From assembly GCA_020024615.1 (NCBI GenBank), contig JAHHTP010000008.1, positions 1 to 56,506 on the forward strand: a DNA stretch of 56,506 nt, in the 5' to 3' direction. The notes below the pieces were generated by a model. The model was not told the origin of the DNA, made no database searches, and was given only the letters and a program-made list of their open reading frames with translations. This document shows, piece by piece, positions 8,344 through 17,277 of the stretch (positions are counted from its first letter, which is position 1; the number at the start of each line of letters is the position of its first letter). Origin of the DNA: Oscillospiraceae bacterium (GTDB taxonomy: Bacteria; Bacillota; Clostridia; Oscillospirales; Ruminococcaceae). Both the position numbers and the translations under genes were made by a program.

Positions 8344-8372
8344 TTGACAATTTATTTTACCGGTGGTATAAT
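8344..8372 (+). promoter_or_regulatory. Promoter of the first cobalamin riboswitch
   Basis: TTGACA, 17 bases, TATAAT: full consensus -35 and -10. Transcription would start about 15 bases before the aptamer. Confidence 0.85.
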
Positions 8373-8393
8373 TGAGAAAAAATTAAATATATG

Positions 8394-8574
8394 TTTAAGT
8401 GCCGCTGATATCGCTTCAGACTCAGCGGAGAATAGGAAATCCGGTTTGAACCCGGAATTGTACCACCACTGTAAATGTGGAGATTATACATATGACGAAA
8501 GTCAGTTATTGGGATATACTTCTGAGAAGGCAGTGTGCAGATTGATGATGCGTGAGTCAAGAAACCTGCTTAGA
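8394..8574 (+). promoter_or_regulatory. Cobalamin riboswitch aptamer (hem operon)
   Basis: Matches the cobalamin riboswitch pattern in order. First AGTGCCGCTGA, then GAGAATAGGAAATCCGGTT, the B12-box-like TACCACCACTGTAA, and the closing GAGTCAAGAAACCTGCT, which corresponds to the conserved AGCCAGGAGACCTGCC. TTTAAG and CTTAGA can close the outer P1 helix. Several positions deviate from consensus (GGTTTGAAC for GGTGAAAAT), so ligand affinity or corrinoid choice may differ. It lies upstream of a cbiO relic and the hem operon. Confidence 0.85.
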
Positions 8575-8636
8575 TAAAATGAAAATACCTGATATTGTTT
8601 TATTTCGAGTCATGTTTTGGTACACAAAAATTCGGT

Positions 8637-8669
8637 TGTGACAGTTTGATAAGCTGTCGCAGTTTTTTT
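8637..8669 (+). terminator. Expression-platform terminator of the first riboswitch
   Basis: Stem TGTGACAG/CTGTCGCA (one G-T pair), nine-base loop, then GTTTTTTT. It follows the aptamer by about 60 bases, so cobalamin binding would be expected to favour termination. The cbiO relic resumes directly after its T run. Confidence 0.8.
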
Positions 8670-8671
8670 GT

Positions 8672-9022
8672 GTGAAAAAGCGTGTCGTCATTGCCGGCGT
8701 ACTGGTCATAGAACCAAAGGTTATGATTCTGGACGAGCTGACAGCAGGACTTGACCCATAGGAGGTCAGCGATATCATGCACCTGCTTGCCTCGATTCGG
8801 GACAATTTGGGCATGATCATTATCATTGCCACCCACGACATGGATATTGTACCGCTGTATTGCGATGACACCTATTTATTAAGTGACGGCGGTATGTACT
8901 ATTCGGCACATCTGATGGAGATATGGAAGAAAAAAGATGGACTTGATACCAATTGTCTGATTTCCACCATCGGTGCTGCCAGACAGAAAATCAAGCACAT
9001 GATACAGGAAAATAATAGATAA
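8672..9022 (+). pseudogene. cbiO relic: 3' part of an ECF/cobalt transporter ATPase
   Basis: Only the C-terminal part of an ABC ATPase remains. VKKRVVIAGVLVIEPKVMIL corresponds to the stretch from the signature motif to Walker B in CbiO. DELTAGLDP follows (usually DEPTAGLDP), then an in-frame TAG at about 8758. The frame continues without shift through the H-loop ATHDMDIV to TAA at 9020. Walker A, Q-loop and LSGGQ are gone. The homology starts right after the T run of the riboswitch terminator, as if a deletion removed a former cobalt transport operon (cbiM/N/Q and most of cbiO) and joined its end to the switch. It ends 38 bases before hemA and no product is expected. Confidence 0.85.
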
Positions 9023-9060
9023 AGAGATTTGTCCATATAATGAAAGAAGGAGAATGATCG

Positions 9061-10248
9061 GTGAATATTATAATGTCCGGATTGGAGCATAGCCTTGCGC
9101 CAATCGAATTGCGGGAACAGCTTTCTTTTACCAAAACACAGATGGGAGAGATGGTTCAAAAAATCCGATCTTTTCCCGGCATTTTAGGGTGTGTGCTGAT
9201 CTCCACCTGCAATCGCACGGAAATTTATATTTCCTGTCTGGAGGACACCGATCCAGGTGCATTGCTGTGTCAGGCAGCGGGTTCGGAATATGAGCCGTAT
9301 CGCAAAGCATTTGTTACTCATTGTGGCAGGGATGCAGTGCAGCACTTGATGGAAGTAGCTGCCGGATTGCGTTCCCGTATCTGGGGAGAAGATCAGATTA
9401 TCTCTCAGGTCAAGGATGCTATTTTGATTGCTCGTGAAGCAAAGGCCGCGGACTCGATTTTGGAAACACTGTTTCGCTATGCGATTGCAGCTGGTAAAGA
9501 GGTTCGTACCTGCGTGCATTTAACCTCAGTTCCAACCTCTGCTGCAAGTATGGCAATCAAACTGCTGGAACAGAAAATCGGCGTGTTGGAGGGGAAACGC
9601 GCCATTGTTATTGGCAATGGTGAGATGGGGCGTCTTTCCGCTTCGCTTTTGCAGCAGGCAGGTTGTGATGTCTGCGTGACGCTGCGTTCTTATCGGCATG
9701 GAGAAACGATTGTGCCACCGGGCTGTGGTGTCGTGCAGTTTGATGATCGGTTTGAACATATTAATGGAGCGGATATTGTGATTTCTGCAACCACCAGTCC
9801 GCATTATACGGTGACAGCAGATCAACTGTCGGTACTTTCTGCACCGCCCGCTTTTATTGTGGATTTGGCGATTCCGCGTGATGTTCAGCCTCAGGTCGGC
9901 AAAATCAAGGGGGTATCCCTTTATAATGTGGATGATCTGGGCGACTGCAAGGAAGATCGCACCGTTCCACCGCAGGTTACTGAAATTCTGCAATCTCATC
10001 TGGAACAGTTTTACCGCTGGTTGAATTATAAAGACTGCCTGACTTCAATCGGTGGGCTGAAAGAGGCTATTGTGGAGCGTCTGTTAAATGCCAGGGAATT
10101 GGGAGTTGGTTTGAGTGAACCAGAGCTGATTGCACTATTGGTTAATAAAACAGTTGATCTATTGGTCGGCGGTCTGGCCGACCGCATTACATCCGAAAAT
10201 TTGGAATATTGTGAGAGTAAAATCCGTTCGCATACAACTGGACGGTAA
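9061..10248 (+). CDS. hemA: Glutamyl-tRNA reductase
   Basis: NADPH-dependent reduction of glutamyl-tRNA(Glu) to glutamate-1-semialdehyde, the first committed step of C5-type tetrapyrrole synthesis. The 395-residue protein has the catalytic Cys at position 50 in STCNRTE, the substrate-domain block RSRIWGEDQIISQVK, and the NADPH-binding VIGNGEMGRL near residue 180. It is somewhat shorter at the C-terminus than enzymes of about 420 residues. The start is GTG after AAGGAG. It is the first intact gene after the cobalamin riboswitch and heads a tight six-gene operon; 20 bases separate it from the next gene. Confidence 0.95.
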   Translation: MNIIMSGLEHSLAPIELREQLSFTKTQMGEMVQKIRSFPGILGCVLISTCNRTEIYISCLEDTDPGALLCQAAGSEYEPYRKAFVTHCGRDAVQHLMEVAAGLRSRIWGEDQIISQVKDAILIAREAKAADSILETLFRYAIAAGKEVRTCVHLTSVPTSAASMAIKLLEQKIGVLEGKRAIVIGNGEMGRLSASLLQQAGCDVCVTLRSYRHGETIVPPGCGVVQFDDRFEHINGADIVISATTSPHYTVTADQLSVLSAPPAFIVDLAIPRDVQPQVGKIKGVSLYNVDDLGDCKEDRTVPPQVTEILQSHLEQFYRWLNYKDCLTSIGGLKEAIVERLLNARELGVGLSEPELIALLVNKTVDLLVGGLADRITSENLEYCESKIRSHTTGR

Positions 10249-10268
10249 GACATATAAAAGAGCTGTTT

Positions 10269-10718
10269 ATGAATTTGGAACATTATCGTTTTCCCCTGTT
10301 TATTGATTTGTTTGGAAAGAAAGTAATTGTAGTCGGCGGCGGAAAAATTGCGCTGCGTCGGGTACAGACTTTATTAAGCTTCGGGGCTGATGTTACAATC
10401 ATTGCACCAGAATGCCAATCGGTGCCGGATGGCGTGACATATTTGAAGCGTCGATATATGGAAGGTGATCTTTCAGGTGCATTCTTAGTGGTCTCTGCTA
10501 CCGATGACCGAAATGTGAATCATCTGGTGGGAGAAGAAGCAAAGCGTAATGGCATCTTTGCAAGCATTGCCGATTGCAGGGAGGAAAGTACCTTTTTCTT
10601 TCCGGCGATTTGTGCAGGCAGTGGTTTGGTGGCCGGTGTGGTGTCAGAGGGAGATGCACATGCAAAAACTGCTCGGGCTGCTAAGGCAATCCGAAAAGTA
10701 CTGGAGGATATAGAATGA
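10269..10718 (+). CDS. Precorrin-2 dehydrogenase-like protein (SirC/CysG-N type)
   Basis: A 149-residue protein of the family that oxidises precorrin-2 to sirohydrochlorin with NAD, and in some members also inserts iron. It has the Rossmann motif VVGGGKIALRR at residues 21-31, ATDDRNVNHLV in the middle and the STFFFPA segment typical of CysG N-terminal domains. It ends soon after the first dimerisation helices, so it lacks the C-terminal chelatase part seen in Met8p and in CysG. That suggests dehydrogenase activity only. Its stop overlaps the hemC start by four bases. In this operon it acts after the CobA part of the fusion gene. Confidence 0.88.
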   Translation: MNLEHYRFPLFIDLFGKKVIVVGGGKIALRRVQTLLSFGADVTIIAPECQSVPDGVTYLKRRYMEGDLSGAFLVVSATDDRNVNHLVGEEAKRNGIFASIADCREESTFFFPAICAGSGLVAGVVSEGDAHAKTARAAKAIRKVLEDIE

Positions 10719-11593
10719 AAACAATTCGTGTGGGAAGTCGGGAAAGTCGTCTTGCTGTCATACAGTCCGAAATGGTGATTGATGCCATCCATGCTTATGA
10801 TCCTCAAATCCAGGTGGAGCTGATAACCATGAAAACCACTGGTGATAAGATTTTAGACCGCACATTGGATAAAATTGGCGGTAAGGGTTTATTTGTAAAA
10901 GAGCTGGATGCTGCACTGATGGACGGCAGAGCGGATATTACCGTACATAGCAGCAAAGATTTACCGATGGAAATTCCAGAAAATTTGCCGTTGGTTGCAT
11001 TTTCCAAGCGTGCTGACCCAAGGGATGTGCTGGTATTGCCGAAAGGGCAGGATTTGATTGATTTTTCCAAACCGATTGGCTGTTCTTCGCTGCGCCGTCA
11101 ACTTCAGCTAAAGCAGTTGTTTCCACAGGCAGAGGTTGCACCGATTCGGGGGAATGTTTTAACCAGATTGGATAAACTGGATAATGGCCAGTACGCTGCA
11201 TTGGTTTTAGCTTCTGCTGGGTTGATTCGTTTGGGACTGGAGGACAGAATCAGCCGATATTTTTCAACGGAGGAGATTCTGCCGGCAGCTGGTCAGGCAA
11301 TTCTTGCGGTACAGGCAAGAAAGGGCGTGGATGTTTCCTGCTTAGTCGATTTTGCAGACGCAGACAGTCGTGACTGCATTACAGCAGAGCGGGCATTTAT
11401 CCGTACTTTGGACGGCGGTTGTTCCTCTCCGGTTGCAGCGTATGCAACTGTAGATGGGGATACATTGACCTTAAAAGGAATGTATGTTACAATAGATAAT
11501 AGATTATATTTTCAAACTATCTCCGGAAAACGAAATGAAGGCGAAATGCTTGGCAGAACGCTTGCAGAAGAAATGAGGGGGAAATATCGTTGA
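10715..11593 (+). CDS. hemC: Porphobilinogen deaminase (hydroxymethylbilane synthase)
   Basis: Polymerises four porphobilinogens into hydroxymethylbilane. The 292-residue protein shows the N-terminal GSRESRLAVIQ, the KDLPMEIP loop, RRQLQLKQLFP, and the conserved LDGGCSSP whose Cys (about residue 236) carries the dipyrromethane cofactor. Length is normal. Four-base overlaps link it to the genes on both sides, a sign of translational coupling. Confidence 0.95.
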   Translation: MKTIRVGSRESRLAVIQSEMVIDAIHAYDPQIQVELITMKTTGDKILDRTLDKIGGKGLFVKELDAALMDGRADITVHSSKDLPMEIPENLPLVAFSKRADPRDVLVLPKGQDLIDFSKPIGCSSLRRQLQLKQLFPQAEVAPIRGNVLTRLDKLDNGQYAALVLASAGLIRLGLEDRISRYFSTEEILPAAGQAILAVQARKGVDVSCLVDFADADSRDCITAERAFIRTLDGGCSSPVAAYATVDGDTLTLKGMYVTIDNRLYFQTISGKRNEGEMLGRTLAEEMRGKYR

Positions 11594-13080
11594 ATACAGG
11601 AAAAGTAATTTTAGTCGGAGCTGGTCCAGGTGATCCGGGTTTGCTGACAATTAAAGGACGGCAGGCGATTGAATCAGCCGAGGTTGTTGTATATGATCGT
11701 TTGGTCAGTCAGGCAATTCTGGATTTGATGCCCCAGAATGCCGAGAAAATCAATGTCGGCAAACAATCGAGCAATCATCTGGTTGTACAAGAGCGTATCA
11801 ACGAGATTCTGCTGGAAAAAGCGTTAGAAGGCAAGCGTGTTGTGCGTTTAAAAGGCGGCGATCCGTTCCTGTTTGGGCGTGGTGGTGAAGAATTGGAACT
11901 TTTAGCGGAGAATCAGATTCCGTTTGAGGAAGTTCCGGGCATCACCTCTGCGATTGCAGTTCCAGCTTACAGTGGCATTCCGGTTACTCATCGTGATTTC
12001 TGTTCCTCCCTGCATATCATTACCGGACATCAGCGTGCAGGCAAGCCGTTAAATATTAAATTTGATGCTTTGGTGCAAGCCGAAGGTACGCTGGTATTTT
12101 TGATGGGTGTTAGTGCGCTTTCCAACATCTGCGCCGGTCTGCTGGCAGCTGGAATGGATCCGAATATGCCGGCTGCTGTTTTGGAAAAAGGCACAACACC
12201 GGCACAGCGTCCGATTCTTGCTACTGTTTCCACCCTGACAGAAGTGGCAGAGAGGGAGCAGGTGCAGAGTCCTGCTATCATTGTTGTTGGCAAAGTCTGC
12301 ACCCTTTCGGAGCAATTCGACTGGTTTGACAAGCTGCCGCTCAAAGGAAAAAGTATTGTCGTTACCAGACCGAAGGAGCGCGCTGGAACTTTGTGTGGTC
12401 GTCTGCGTGCATTGGGAGCGGATGTAACAGAGTTTCCGTGCATTGAAACGGTTCCGTTTGACCCATGCAAAGAGATGGAAGAAGCGATGAAAAAGATTGA
12501 TTCCTATCAGTGGATAACCTTTACCAGTCCGGCAGGTGTATCTGCATGGATGGACATGTTGTTTAAGGCGTCCAAAGATGTGCGTGCGCTGGGTCGAATC
12601 CGCATTGCGGCAATCGGACCGGGAACCAACAGAGAATTGCGCAAATATGGACTTTGCGCAGACTTGATTCCATCGGTTTATGATGGTGCGCATCTGGGAG
12701 AAGCAATCTGTGCTGCAAATCCGACCGGAAAAGTGCTGATTCTGCGTGCTGAATGGGGAACGAAGGATTTAACCGATGCTTTGCAGCAGGGTGGCATTTC
12801 CTATGATGATATCCGTTGCTATGAAACCCGCTATACCAGCCCAAATCTGGAAAAAGTGCGCCAGCTTGTGACCGAAAATGCTGTGACTGTCACCTTTACC
12901 AGTGCTTCCACCGTCAAGGGTTTTGTATCTGCATTGGGGGATACTGATTATTCTCAGATTACCGCTGCCTGCATTGGCAAACAAACCGAGGCAGAAGCAA
13001 GAAAATATCATTTACACACCATTACCGCTAAAGAGGCAACAATGGATGCTTTGATTGAGCGGATTATGGAAGGAGATTAA
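11590..13080 (+). CDS. cobA-hemD: Fused uroporphyrinogen-III C-methyltransferase / uroporphyrinogen-III synthase
   Basis: A 496-residue fusion. Residues 1 to about 240 are the SAM-dependent methyltransferase CobA/SUMT, with VGAGPGDPGLLT at the N-terminus and GGDPFLFGRGGEE. Residues about 250-496 are the HemD-type synthase, with VVTRPKERAGTL at its start and a SAST motif near the end. HemD closes hydroxymethylbilane to uroporphyrinogen III and CobA methylates it to precorrin-2, so the fusion pulls flux to siroheme and corrinoids and away from heme. The fusion is known in Clostridia. It starts with TTG, overlapping the hemC stop; the site GAGGGGG lies upstream. Confidence 0.94.
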   Translation: MNTGKVILVGAGPGDPGLLTIKGRQAIESAEVVVYDRLVSQAILDLMPQNAEKINVGKQSSNHLVVQERINEILLEKALEGKRVVRLKGGDPFLFGRGGEELELLAENQIPFEEVPGITSAIAVPAYSGIPVTHRDFCSSLHIITGHQRAGKPLNIKFDALVQAEGTLVFLMGVSALSNICAGLLAAGMDPNMPAAVLEKGTTPAQRPILATVSTLTEVAEREQVQSPAIIVVGKVCTLSEQFDWFDKLPLKGKSIVVTRPKERAGTLCGRLRALGADVTEFPCIETVPFDPCKEMEEAMKKIDSYQWITFTSPAGVSAWMDMLFKASKDVRALGRIRIAAIGPGTNRELRKYGLCADLIPSVYDGAHLGEAICAANPTGKVLILRAEWGTKDLTDALQQGGISYDDIRCYETRYTSPNLEKVRQLVTENAVTVTFTSASTVKGFVSALGDTDYSQITAACIGKQTEAEARKYHLHTITAKEATMDALIERIMEGD

Positions 13081-13081
13081 A

Positions 13082-14065
13082 ATGGAACTTGTACACAGAC
13101 CTCGACGCCTGCGTGATGGAGAGACCATCCGCCGTATGTGCCGTGAAACCAGAATTTCTGCCGACAGTCTGATTTATCCGATTTTCGTGGATGAAGTGCT
13201 GTCTGGCAAACGCGAAATTGAATCTTTGCCGGGGCAGTATCAGTATGGCTTGGACTGTGTCGAACAAGCCATCGCAGAATGCATTGAAGCAGGTGTGAAA
13301 AGCTGTATTTTGTTTGGCATTCCGGCGCATAAGGATGCACATGGGTCTTCGGCTTGGGATCCAGAGGGTGTAATCCAAAAAGCAATTCATAAAATCAAGG
13401 CGGCATATCCAGATTTCTATGTCGTTACCGATGTTTGTATGTGCGAATACACCGATCACGGTCACTGCGGCGCACTGTGTGACTATAAGGTAGATAATGA
13501 CGCAACACTTGAACTGCTTTGTAAAGTTGCTGTTTCCCATGCACACGCTGGTGCAGACATGGTTGCACCGTCCGATATGATGGATGGTCGTGTTGCTGCA
13601 ATCCGCCATGCGTTGGATGAGGCTGGGTATAAAAATGTGCCGATCATGGCATATTCCGCTAAATACGCATCCGCTTTCTATGGACCATTCCGTAGTGCAG
13701 CAGGCTCTGCTCCGTCCTTCGGCGACCGCCGTGGTTATCAGATGGATCCGCACAATCGCAAAGAGGCTATGAAGGAATGTCAGCTGGATGTAGAGGAAGG
13801 CGCAGACATTATTATGGTAAAACCGGCACTTTCTTATCTGGATATTATCCGTGAATGTTCCGACGCATTTGATGTCCCGATGGCAGCATATTCGGTTTCA
13901 GGTGAATATGCGATGATAAAGGCTGCTGCACAGGCTGGGTTGGTAGATGAATACAGAATCATGTGCGAATCCGCATTATCCATCTTCCGTGCAGGCGCAA
14001 ATATCCTGATTACATATTACGCCAAAGAGCTGGCAGCAGCCATTCAGAGAGGAGATGTCGGATAA
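13082..14065 (+). CDS. hemB: Delta-aminolevulinic acid dehydratase (porphobilinogen synthase)
   Basis: Condenses two 5-aminolevulinates to porphobilinogen. The 327-residue protein has the Schiff-base Lys at about 247 (MVKPALSYLD), the second active-site Lys in YSAKYASAFYGPF, and a Cys-rich zinc-binding segment DVCMCEYTDHGHCG, so it is a zinc-type enzyme. The frame extends nine codons upstream, but the ATG at 13082 has AAGGAGAT just before it and fits the family N-terminus. Its stop and the hemL start share one base (TAATG). Confidence 0.95.
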   Translation: MELVHRPRRLRDGETIRRMCRETRISADSLIYPIFVDEVLSGKREIESLPGQYQYGLDCVEQAIAECIEAGVKSCILFGIPAHKDAHGSSAWDPEGVIQKAIHKIKAAYPDFYVVTDVCMCEYTDHGHCGALCDYKVDNDATLELLCKVAVSHAHAGADMVAPSDMMDGRVAAIRHALDEAGYKNVPIMAYSAKYASAFYGPFRSAAGSAPSFGDRRGYQMDPHNRKEAMKECQLDVEEGADIIMVKPALSYLDIIRECSDAFDVPMAAYSVSGEYAMIKAAAQAGLVDEYRIMCESALSIFRAGANILITYYAKELAAAIQRGDVG

Positions 14066-15354
14066 TGGAACAGAAGTCTGTTGAATTATTTGATCGTGCA
14101 AAAAAAGTGCTTCCAGGCGGTGTAAACAGTCCGGTTCGTGCCTATCGTGCAGTTGGCATCACACCACGCTTTATCACCAGAGCAGACGGTGCTTATATTT
14201 GGGATGCAGACGGCCAGAAATATATCGACTATGTATGTTCCTGGGGTCCGATGATTTTGGGGCATAACAATCCGATCATCCGTGAGGCGGTTGAAAAAGC
14301 CATTATGGACGGCCTTTCTTATGGCGCACCGACCGAGAGAGAGGTTGATATTGCGGAGTTGATGATTCAGATGGTTCCGAATATCGAAATGGTGCGCATG
14401 GTAAACTCCGGTACGGAAGCGGTTATGTCAGCGTTGCGTTTGGCAAGAGGTGTTACCGGTCGGGATAAGATTATCAAATTCGAAGGCTGCTATCATGGTC
14501 ATAGTGACAGTATGCTGGTAAAAGCAGGTTCTTCTGCGATGGCGGGCGGCTGTCCGAATTCCGCTGGTGTTCCGGTTGGAACTGCAAAGGATACCTTAAC
14601 AGCACAGTACAATGATTTGGTAAGCGTTCAGCAGCTGTTTGATGAAAATCCGAATCAGGTTGCCTGTGTGATCGTTGAGGCGGTTGCTGCAAATATGGGC
14701 GTTGTCGGTCCGCAGCCGGGATTCTTAGAAGGTCTGCGCACCATCTGTGACAAAGAGGGCGCACTGCTGATTTTTGATGAGGTTATCACCGGTTTCCGTC
14801 TGGCAAAGGGCGGCGCACAGGAATATTTCGGTGTTCGTGCGGATATCACTACATTCGGTAAAATTATTGGCGGTGGTATGCCGGTAGGTGCGTATTGCGG
14901 AAGCCGTGAATTGATGGAGCATATTGCGCCGTGTGGTTCGGTTTATCAGGCGGGTACCTTAGCTGGCAACCCGGTTGCAATGGCAGCAGGCCTTGCACAG
15001 CTGAATTATTTGAATACCCACCCGGAAGTATATACGGACATCACGGACAAGGCTACCCGAATGGCTGCTGATATGCGCAAAGCAGCAGAAGAAGCTGGCG
15101 CAGGTGTACAGATCAATCAGGTTGGAAGTCTGGTTGCTCCATTCTTTACCTCGGATTCGGTAGAGTCATTCTCCGGTGCAAACCGCAGTGACTTGAAGAA
15201 ATATGCGGCATATTTCGGCAAAATGCTGGAACGCGGTATCTATCTTGCTCCGGCGCAGTTTGAGGCAATGTTTATATCCCATGCACATTCTGAGGAAGAT
15301 CTTGCAAGGACTCTGATTGCTGTAAAAGAAGTTTTTACAGAGTTATATCAGTAA
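14065..15354 (+). CDS. hemL: Glutamate-1-semialdehyde 2,1-aminomutase
   Basis: PLP enzyme that converts glutamate-1-semialdehyde to 5-aminolevulinate, the substrate of HemB. In the 429-residue protein the PLP Lys is K266 in TTFGKIIGGG; SGTEAVMSALRLAR, YHGHSD and FDEVITGFR are the other class III aminotransferase landmarks. Length is standard. The frame is open 34 codons further upstream inside hemB, but the ATG that overlaps the hemB stop gives the family start and has AGAGAGGAGAT upstream. It is the last gene of the operon. Confidence 0.96.
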   Translation: MEQKSVELFDRAKKVLPGGVNSPVRAYRAVGITPRFITRADGAYIWDADGQKYIDYVCSWGPMILGHNNPIIREAVEKAIMDGLSYGAPTEREVDIAELMIQMVPNIEMVRMVNSGTEAVMSALRLARGVTGRDKIIKFEGCYHGHSDSMLVKAGSSAMAGGCPNSAGVPVGTAKDTLTAQYNDLVSVQQLFDENPNQVACVIVEAVAANMGVVGPQPGFLEGLRTICDKEGALLIFDEVITGFRLAKGGAQEYFGVRADITTFGKIIGGGMPVGAYCGSRELMEHIAPCGSVYQAGTLAGNPVAMAAGLAQLNYLNTHPEVYTDITDKATRMAADMRKAAEEAGAGVQINQVGSLVAPFFTSDSVESFSGANRSDLKKYAAYFGKMLERGIYLAPAQFEAMFISHAHSEEDLARTLIAVKEVFTELYQ

Positions 15355-15401
15355 TGTTGATAAAGCTGCATATAAAAACGATCCCATAAAATAATAGAAA
15401 A

Positions 15402-15447
15402 GCAGGTGAATTGTCCTTGTTTGGAGTGATTCACCTGCATATTTTTT
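15402..15447. terminator. Bidirectional terminator between hemL and the CmpB-type gene
   Basis: Ten-base-pair inverted repeat GCAGGTGAAT/ATTCACCTGC with T-rich DNA on the plus-strand side and an A-rich flank that serves the minus strand. It sits between convergent genes. Confidence 0.85.
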
Positions 15448-15459
15448 GGGTTAAATTTT

Positions 15460-16224
15460 TTATTTCTGATTTTTTGTTTTAGGAATACGGTTTTCAAATA
15501 AATGTTTGTGGTATTTTGACTGTTTATGTTCAGTTAAATATTCATGCAGAGAATGTTCGGTCTGAAATGGTAGGAAGAAGTGGTATTTTAATTGCCGCTG
15601 TTCGTGTACCCAACGAATGTGTGCCTTGATATTTTCATAGCGTACAATAACATCGTTTTCTTCCGCGAATTTCTTTAATTTGGCGATAATCTGCGTAGAG
15701 TGAACCACATCAATGAGAAAAACGCCGTAGAACATGCCGATGACAAAGGAGAATGCCAGGTTATGCGAAAGCCAATTTAAGGCGGTTAAAATATGTGGAT
15801 GAACCAGAAAATAATAAACCGCACCCAAAATGGCCCAGAACAGCGAAAACTTCGGACAGATGATGCCCTGAATATTGCCCCACTGATCCGAATAATCCCA
15901 TAAGCGTACCTTGAACACCTTTAAGCTGAGGATACCTGCGATATATTCCAGTATGGTCATGGTTACCGTCATAATTACAAATATCAAAATTTTGACCAAA
16001 GTTGTATTTTTTATACCATCGAAAATTTGCAAGGATGCAATCAGGTACAGGAAACACAAACCAAATCCGTAAAGTGGCAGATATGGTCCTGTGCAGAACC
16101 CAGGATTAATCCATTTGCGTTTTGGGTTGGCGGCCGAGAAAAAGCGTCTGAATATTACTTCAATTATCCAGCCGACCAGTGAGCCAATAAAGAACAGAAA
16201 AGCCAGTGTCAATAAAATTCCCAT
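15460..16224 (-). CDS. Putative ABC-transporter type IV / CmpB-like membrane protein
   Basis: A 254-residue polytopic membrane protein. The N-terminal block SLVGWIIEVIFRRF followed by NPGFCTGPYLPLYGFG is the hallmark of the family annotated as putative ABC-transporter type IV (PF06541-like). About five to six hydrophobic segments are seen, then a charged cytoplasmic tail of roughly 60 residues. The true function of this family is not established, and no ATPase is adjacent. It is monocistronic and convergent with hemL. Confidence 0.78.
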   Translation of the reverse strand: MGILLTLAFLFFIGSLVGWIIEVIFRRFFSAANPKRKWINPGFCTGPYLPLYGFGLCFLYLIASLQIFDGIKNTTLVKILIFVIMTVTMTILEYIAGILSLKVFKVRLWDYSDQWGNIQGIICPKFSLFWAILGAVYYFLVHPHILTALNWLSHNLAFSFVIGMFYGVFLIDVVHSTQIIAKLKKFAEENDVIVRYENIKAHIRWVHEQRQLKYHFFLPFQTEHSLHEYLTEHKQSKYHKHLFENRIPKTKNQK

Positions 16225-16413
16225 GGTGATCCCTCCTTATCGTTTTCCAGATAACAGTATGTTGTTACATTTCTTATCTTATCGCAATTATAATGGATAA
16301 TAGTAAATGTAACAATAGGCAGTTGTGGTTTAACCGCTGATTTTTAGACATCCAGATGATAAGTGTCTATTTTTGATACATTTTTAGAAATATGTCTGAT
16401 TGCTCCAGTCGGT

Positions 16414-17226
16414 TTAATCATGATGCATCGTGCGGTATTTTGCTGGTGAAATGCCTGCATTTTTGATGAAAAAGGTGGTGAAGGAATTTCGGTCATTGAA
16501 TTTTAAGCGGTATGCAATATCCTCTATGGTAAGATTGGAGTTTAGCAAAAGCGATTTTGCAACACTGAGCCGCATATCTTGATAGTACTGGTAAGGTGTG
16601 GTATGCAGTGACTGCTTGAATTCCCTGACAAGCTTATCTTTTGAAATATTAAAATGCTCACACATATCCGCAATGGAGAATCCCTCTTGAATGCATTGGG
16701 ATATATAGTATTCAAATTGCCCTGCAAGGGTTTGGTCATTGCATGCGTTTTCATGCCGGGAGGAAGGCGCGGAATACATTTTCAGCATAATTTCAAGAGT
16801 TAAAGCGGACAATGCCGTAAAATCAGCTTCCTTTTGCATGATATCAAATATCTGGCGGATTTCTCGTTCGATGTTGCAGGTACAGATTGGAAAATCTTCT
16901 TTCGGGAACAGGGTATGATAGGTATTTTCAAACAGTGTTCCTCTGACATTGACCCATAGCGTGCATGCCGGGTTATCTGGGTCGGATTTGAATACATATT
17001 CTTTTTGTGGCGGAAAAATGACACTGTCTCCGCATTTTAAAGAAAAACTCTTATTATTGTATTCTAGTTTCAACGTTCCGGCTGTGATAAAAATAATAGT
17101 TCCAGTTTTACTGCCGCTGCGTTCGATACAGTAGTTTTTATCCGGAAAAAGCTCACCTGCTAGTCGGACATGAAAGATTGGATCAAACGGCTGGTTCGAC
17201 TTGTAAAATTTTTCGTTGAAGATCAT
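16414..17226 (-). CDS. AraC-family transcriptional regulator
   Basis: A 270-residue regulator. Residues about 1-100 look like the cupin-type sensing domain (GTIIFITAGTLKLEYNN, LKCGDSVIFPP) that binds sugars in relatives. Residues about 165-270 hold the double helix-turn-helix, with FSIADMCEHFNISKDKL and LTIEDIAYRLKFNDRNSF and the typical ISPAKYR end. It is divergent from the GH116 glycosidase, with a 175-base gap that contains a large palindrome overlapping its own promoter (TTGCAC, 17, TATAAT on the minus strand). It is therefore probably the sugar-responsive regulator of that enzyme. Confidence 0.9.
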   Translation of the reverse strand: MIFNEKFYKSNQPFDPIFHVRLAGELFPDKNYCIERSGSKTGTIIFITAGTLKLEYNNKSFSLKCGDSVIFPPQKEYVFKSDPDNPACTLWVNVRGTLFENTYHTLFPKEDFPICTCNIEREIRQIFDIMQKEADFTALSALTLEIMLKMYSAPSSRHENACNDQTLAGQFEYYISQCIQEGFSIADMCEHFNISKDKLVREFKQSLHTTPYQYYQDMRLSVAKSLLLNSNLTIEDIAYRLKFNDRNSFTTFFIKNAGISPAKYRTMHHD

Positions 17227-17248
17227 AAGATCCCCCCTCTACACTGTC

Positions 17249-17277
17249 ATTATAACATGATTCTGAAAGTAGTGCAA
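17249..17277 (-). promoter_or_regulatory. Promoter of the AraC-family gene
   Basis: On the minus strand TTGCAC, 17 bases, TATAAT. Its -35 element lies in the left outer arm of the neighbouring palindrome, which suggests autoregulation. Confidence 0.6.

Noticed and set aside
8344..8577. Open frame of 77 codons in the region of the first riboswitch
   Set aside because: It lies over the promoter and aptamer, has no ribosome binding site and encodes nothing recognisable.
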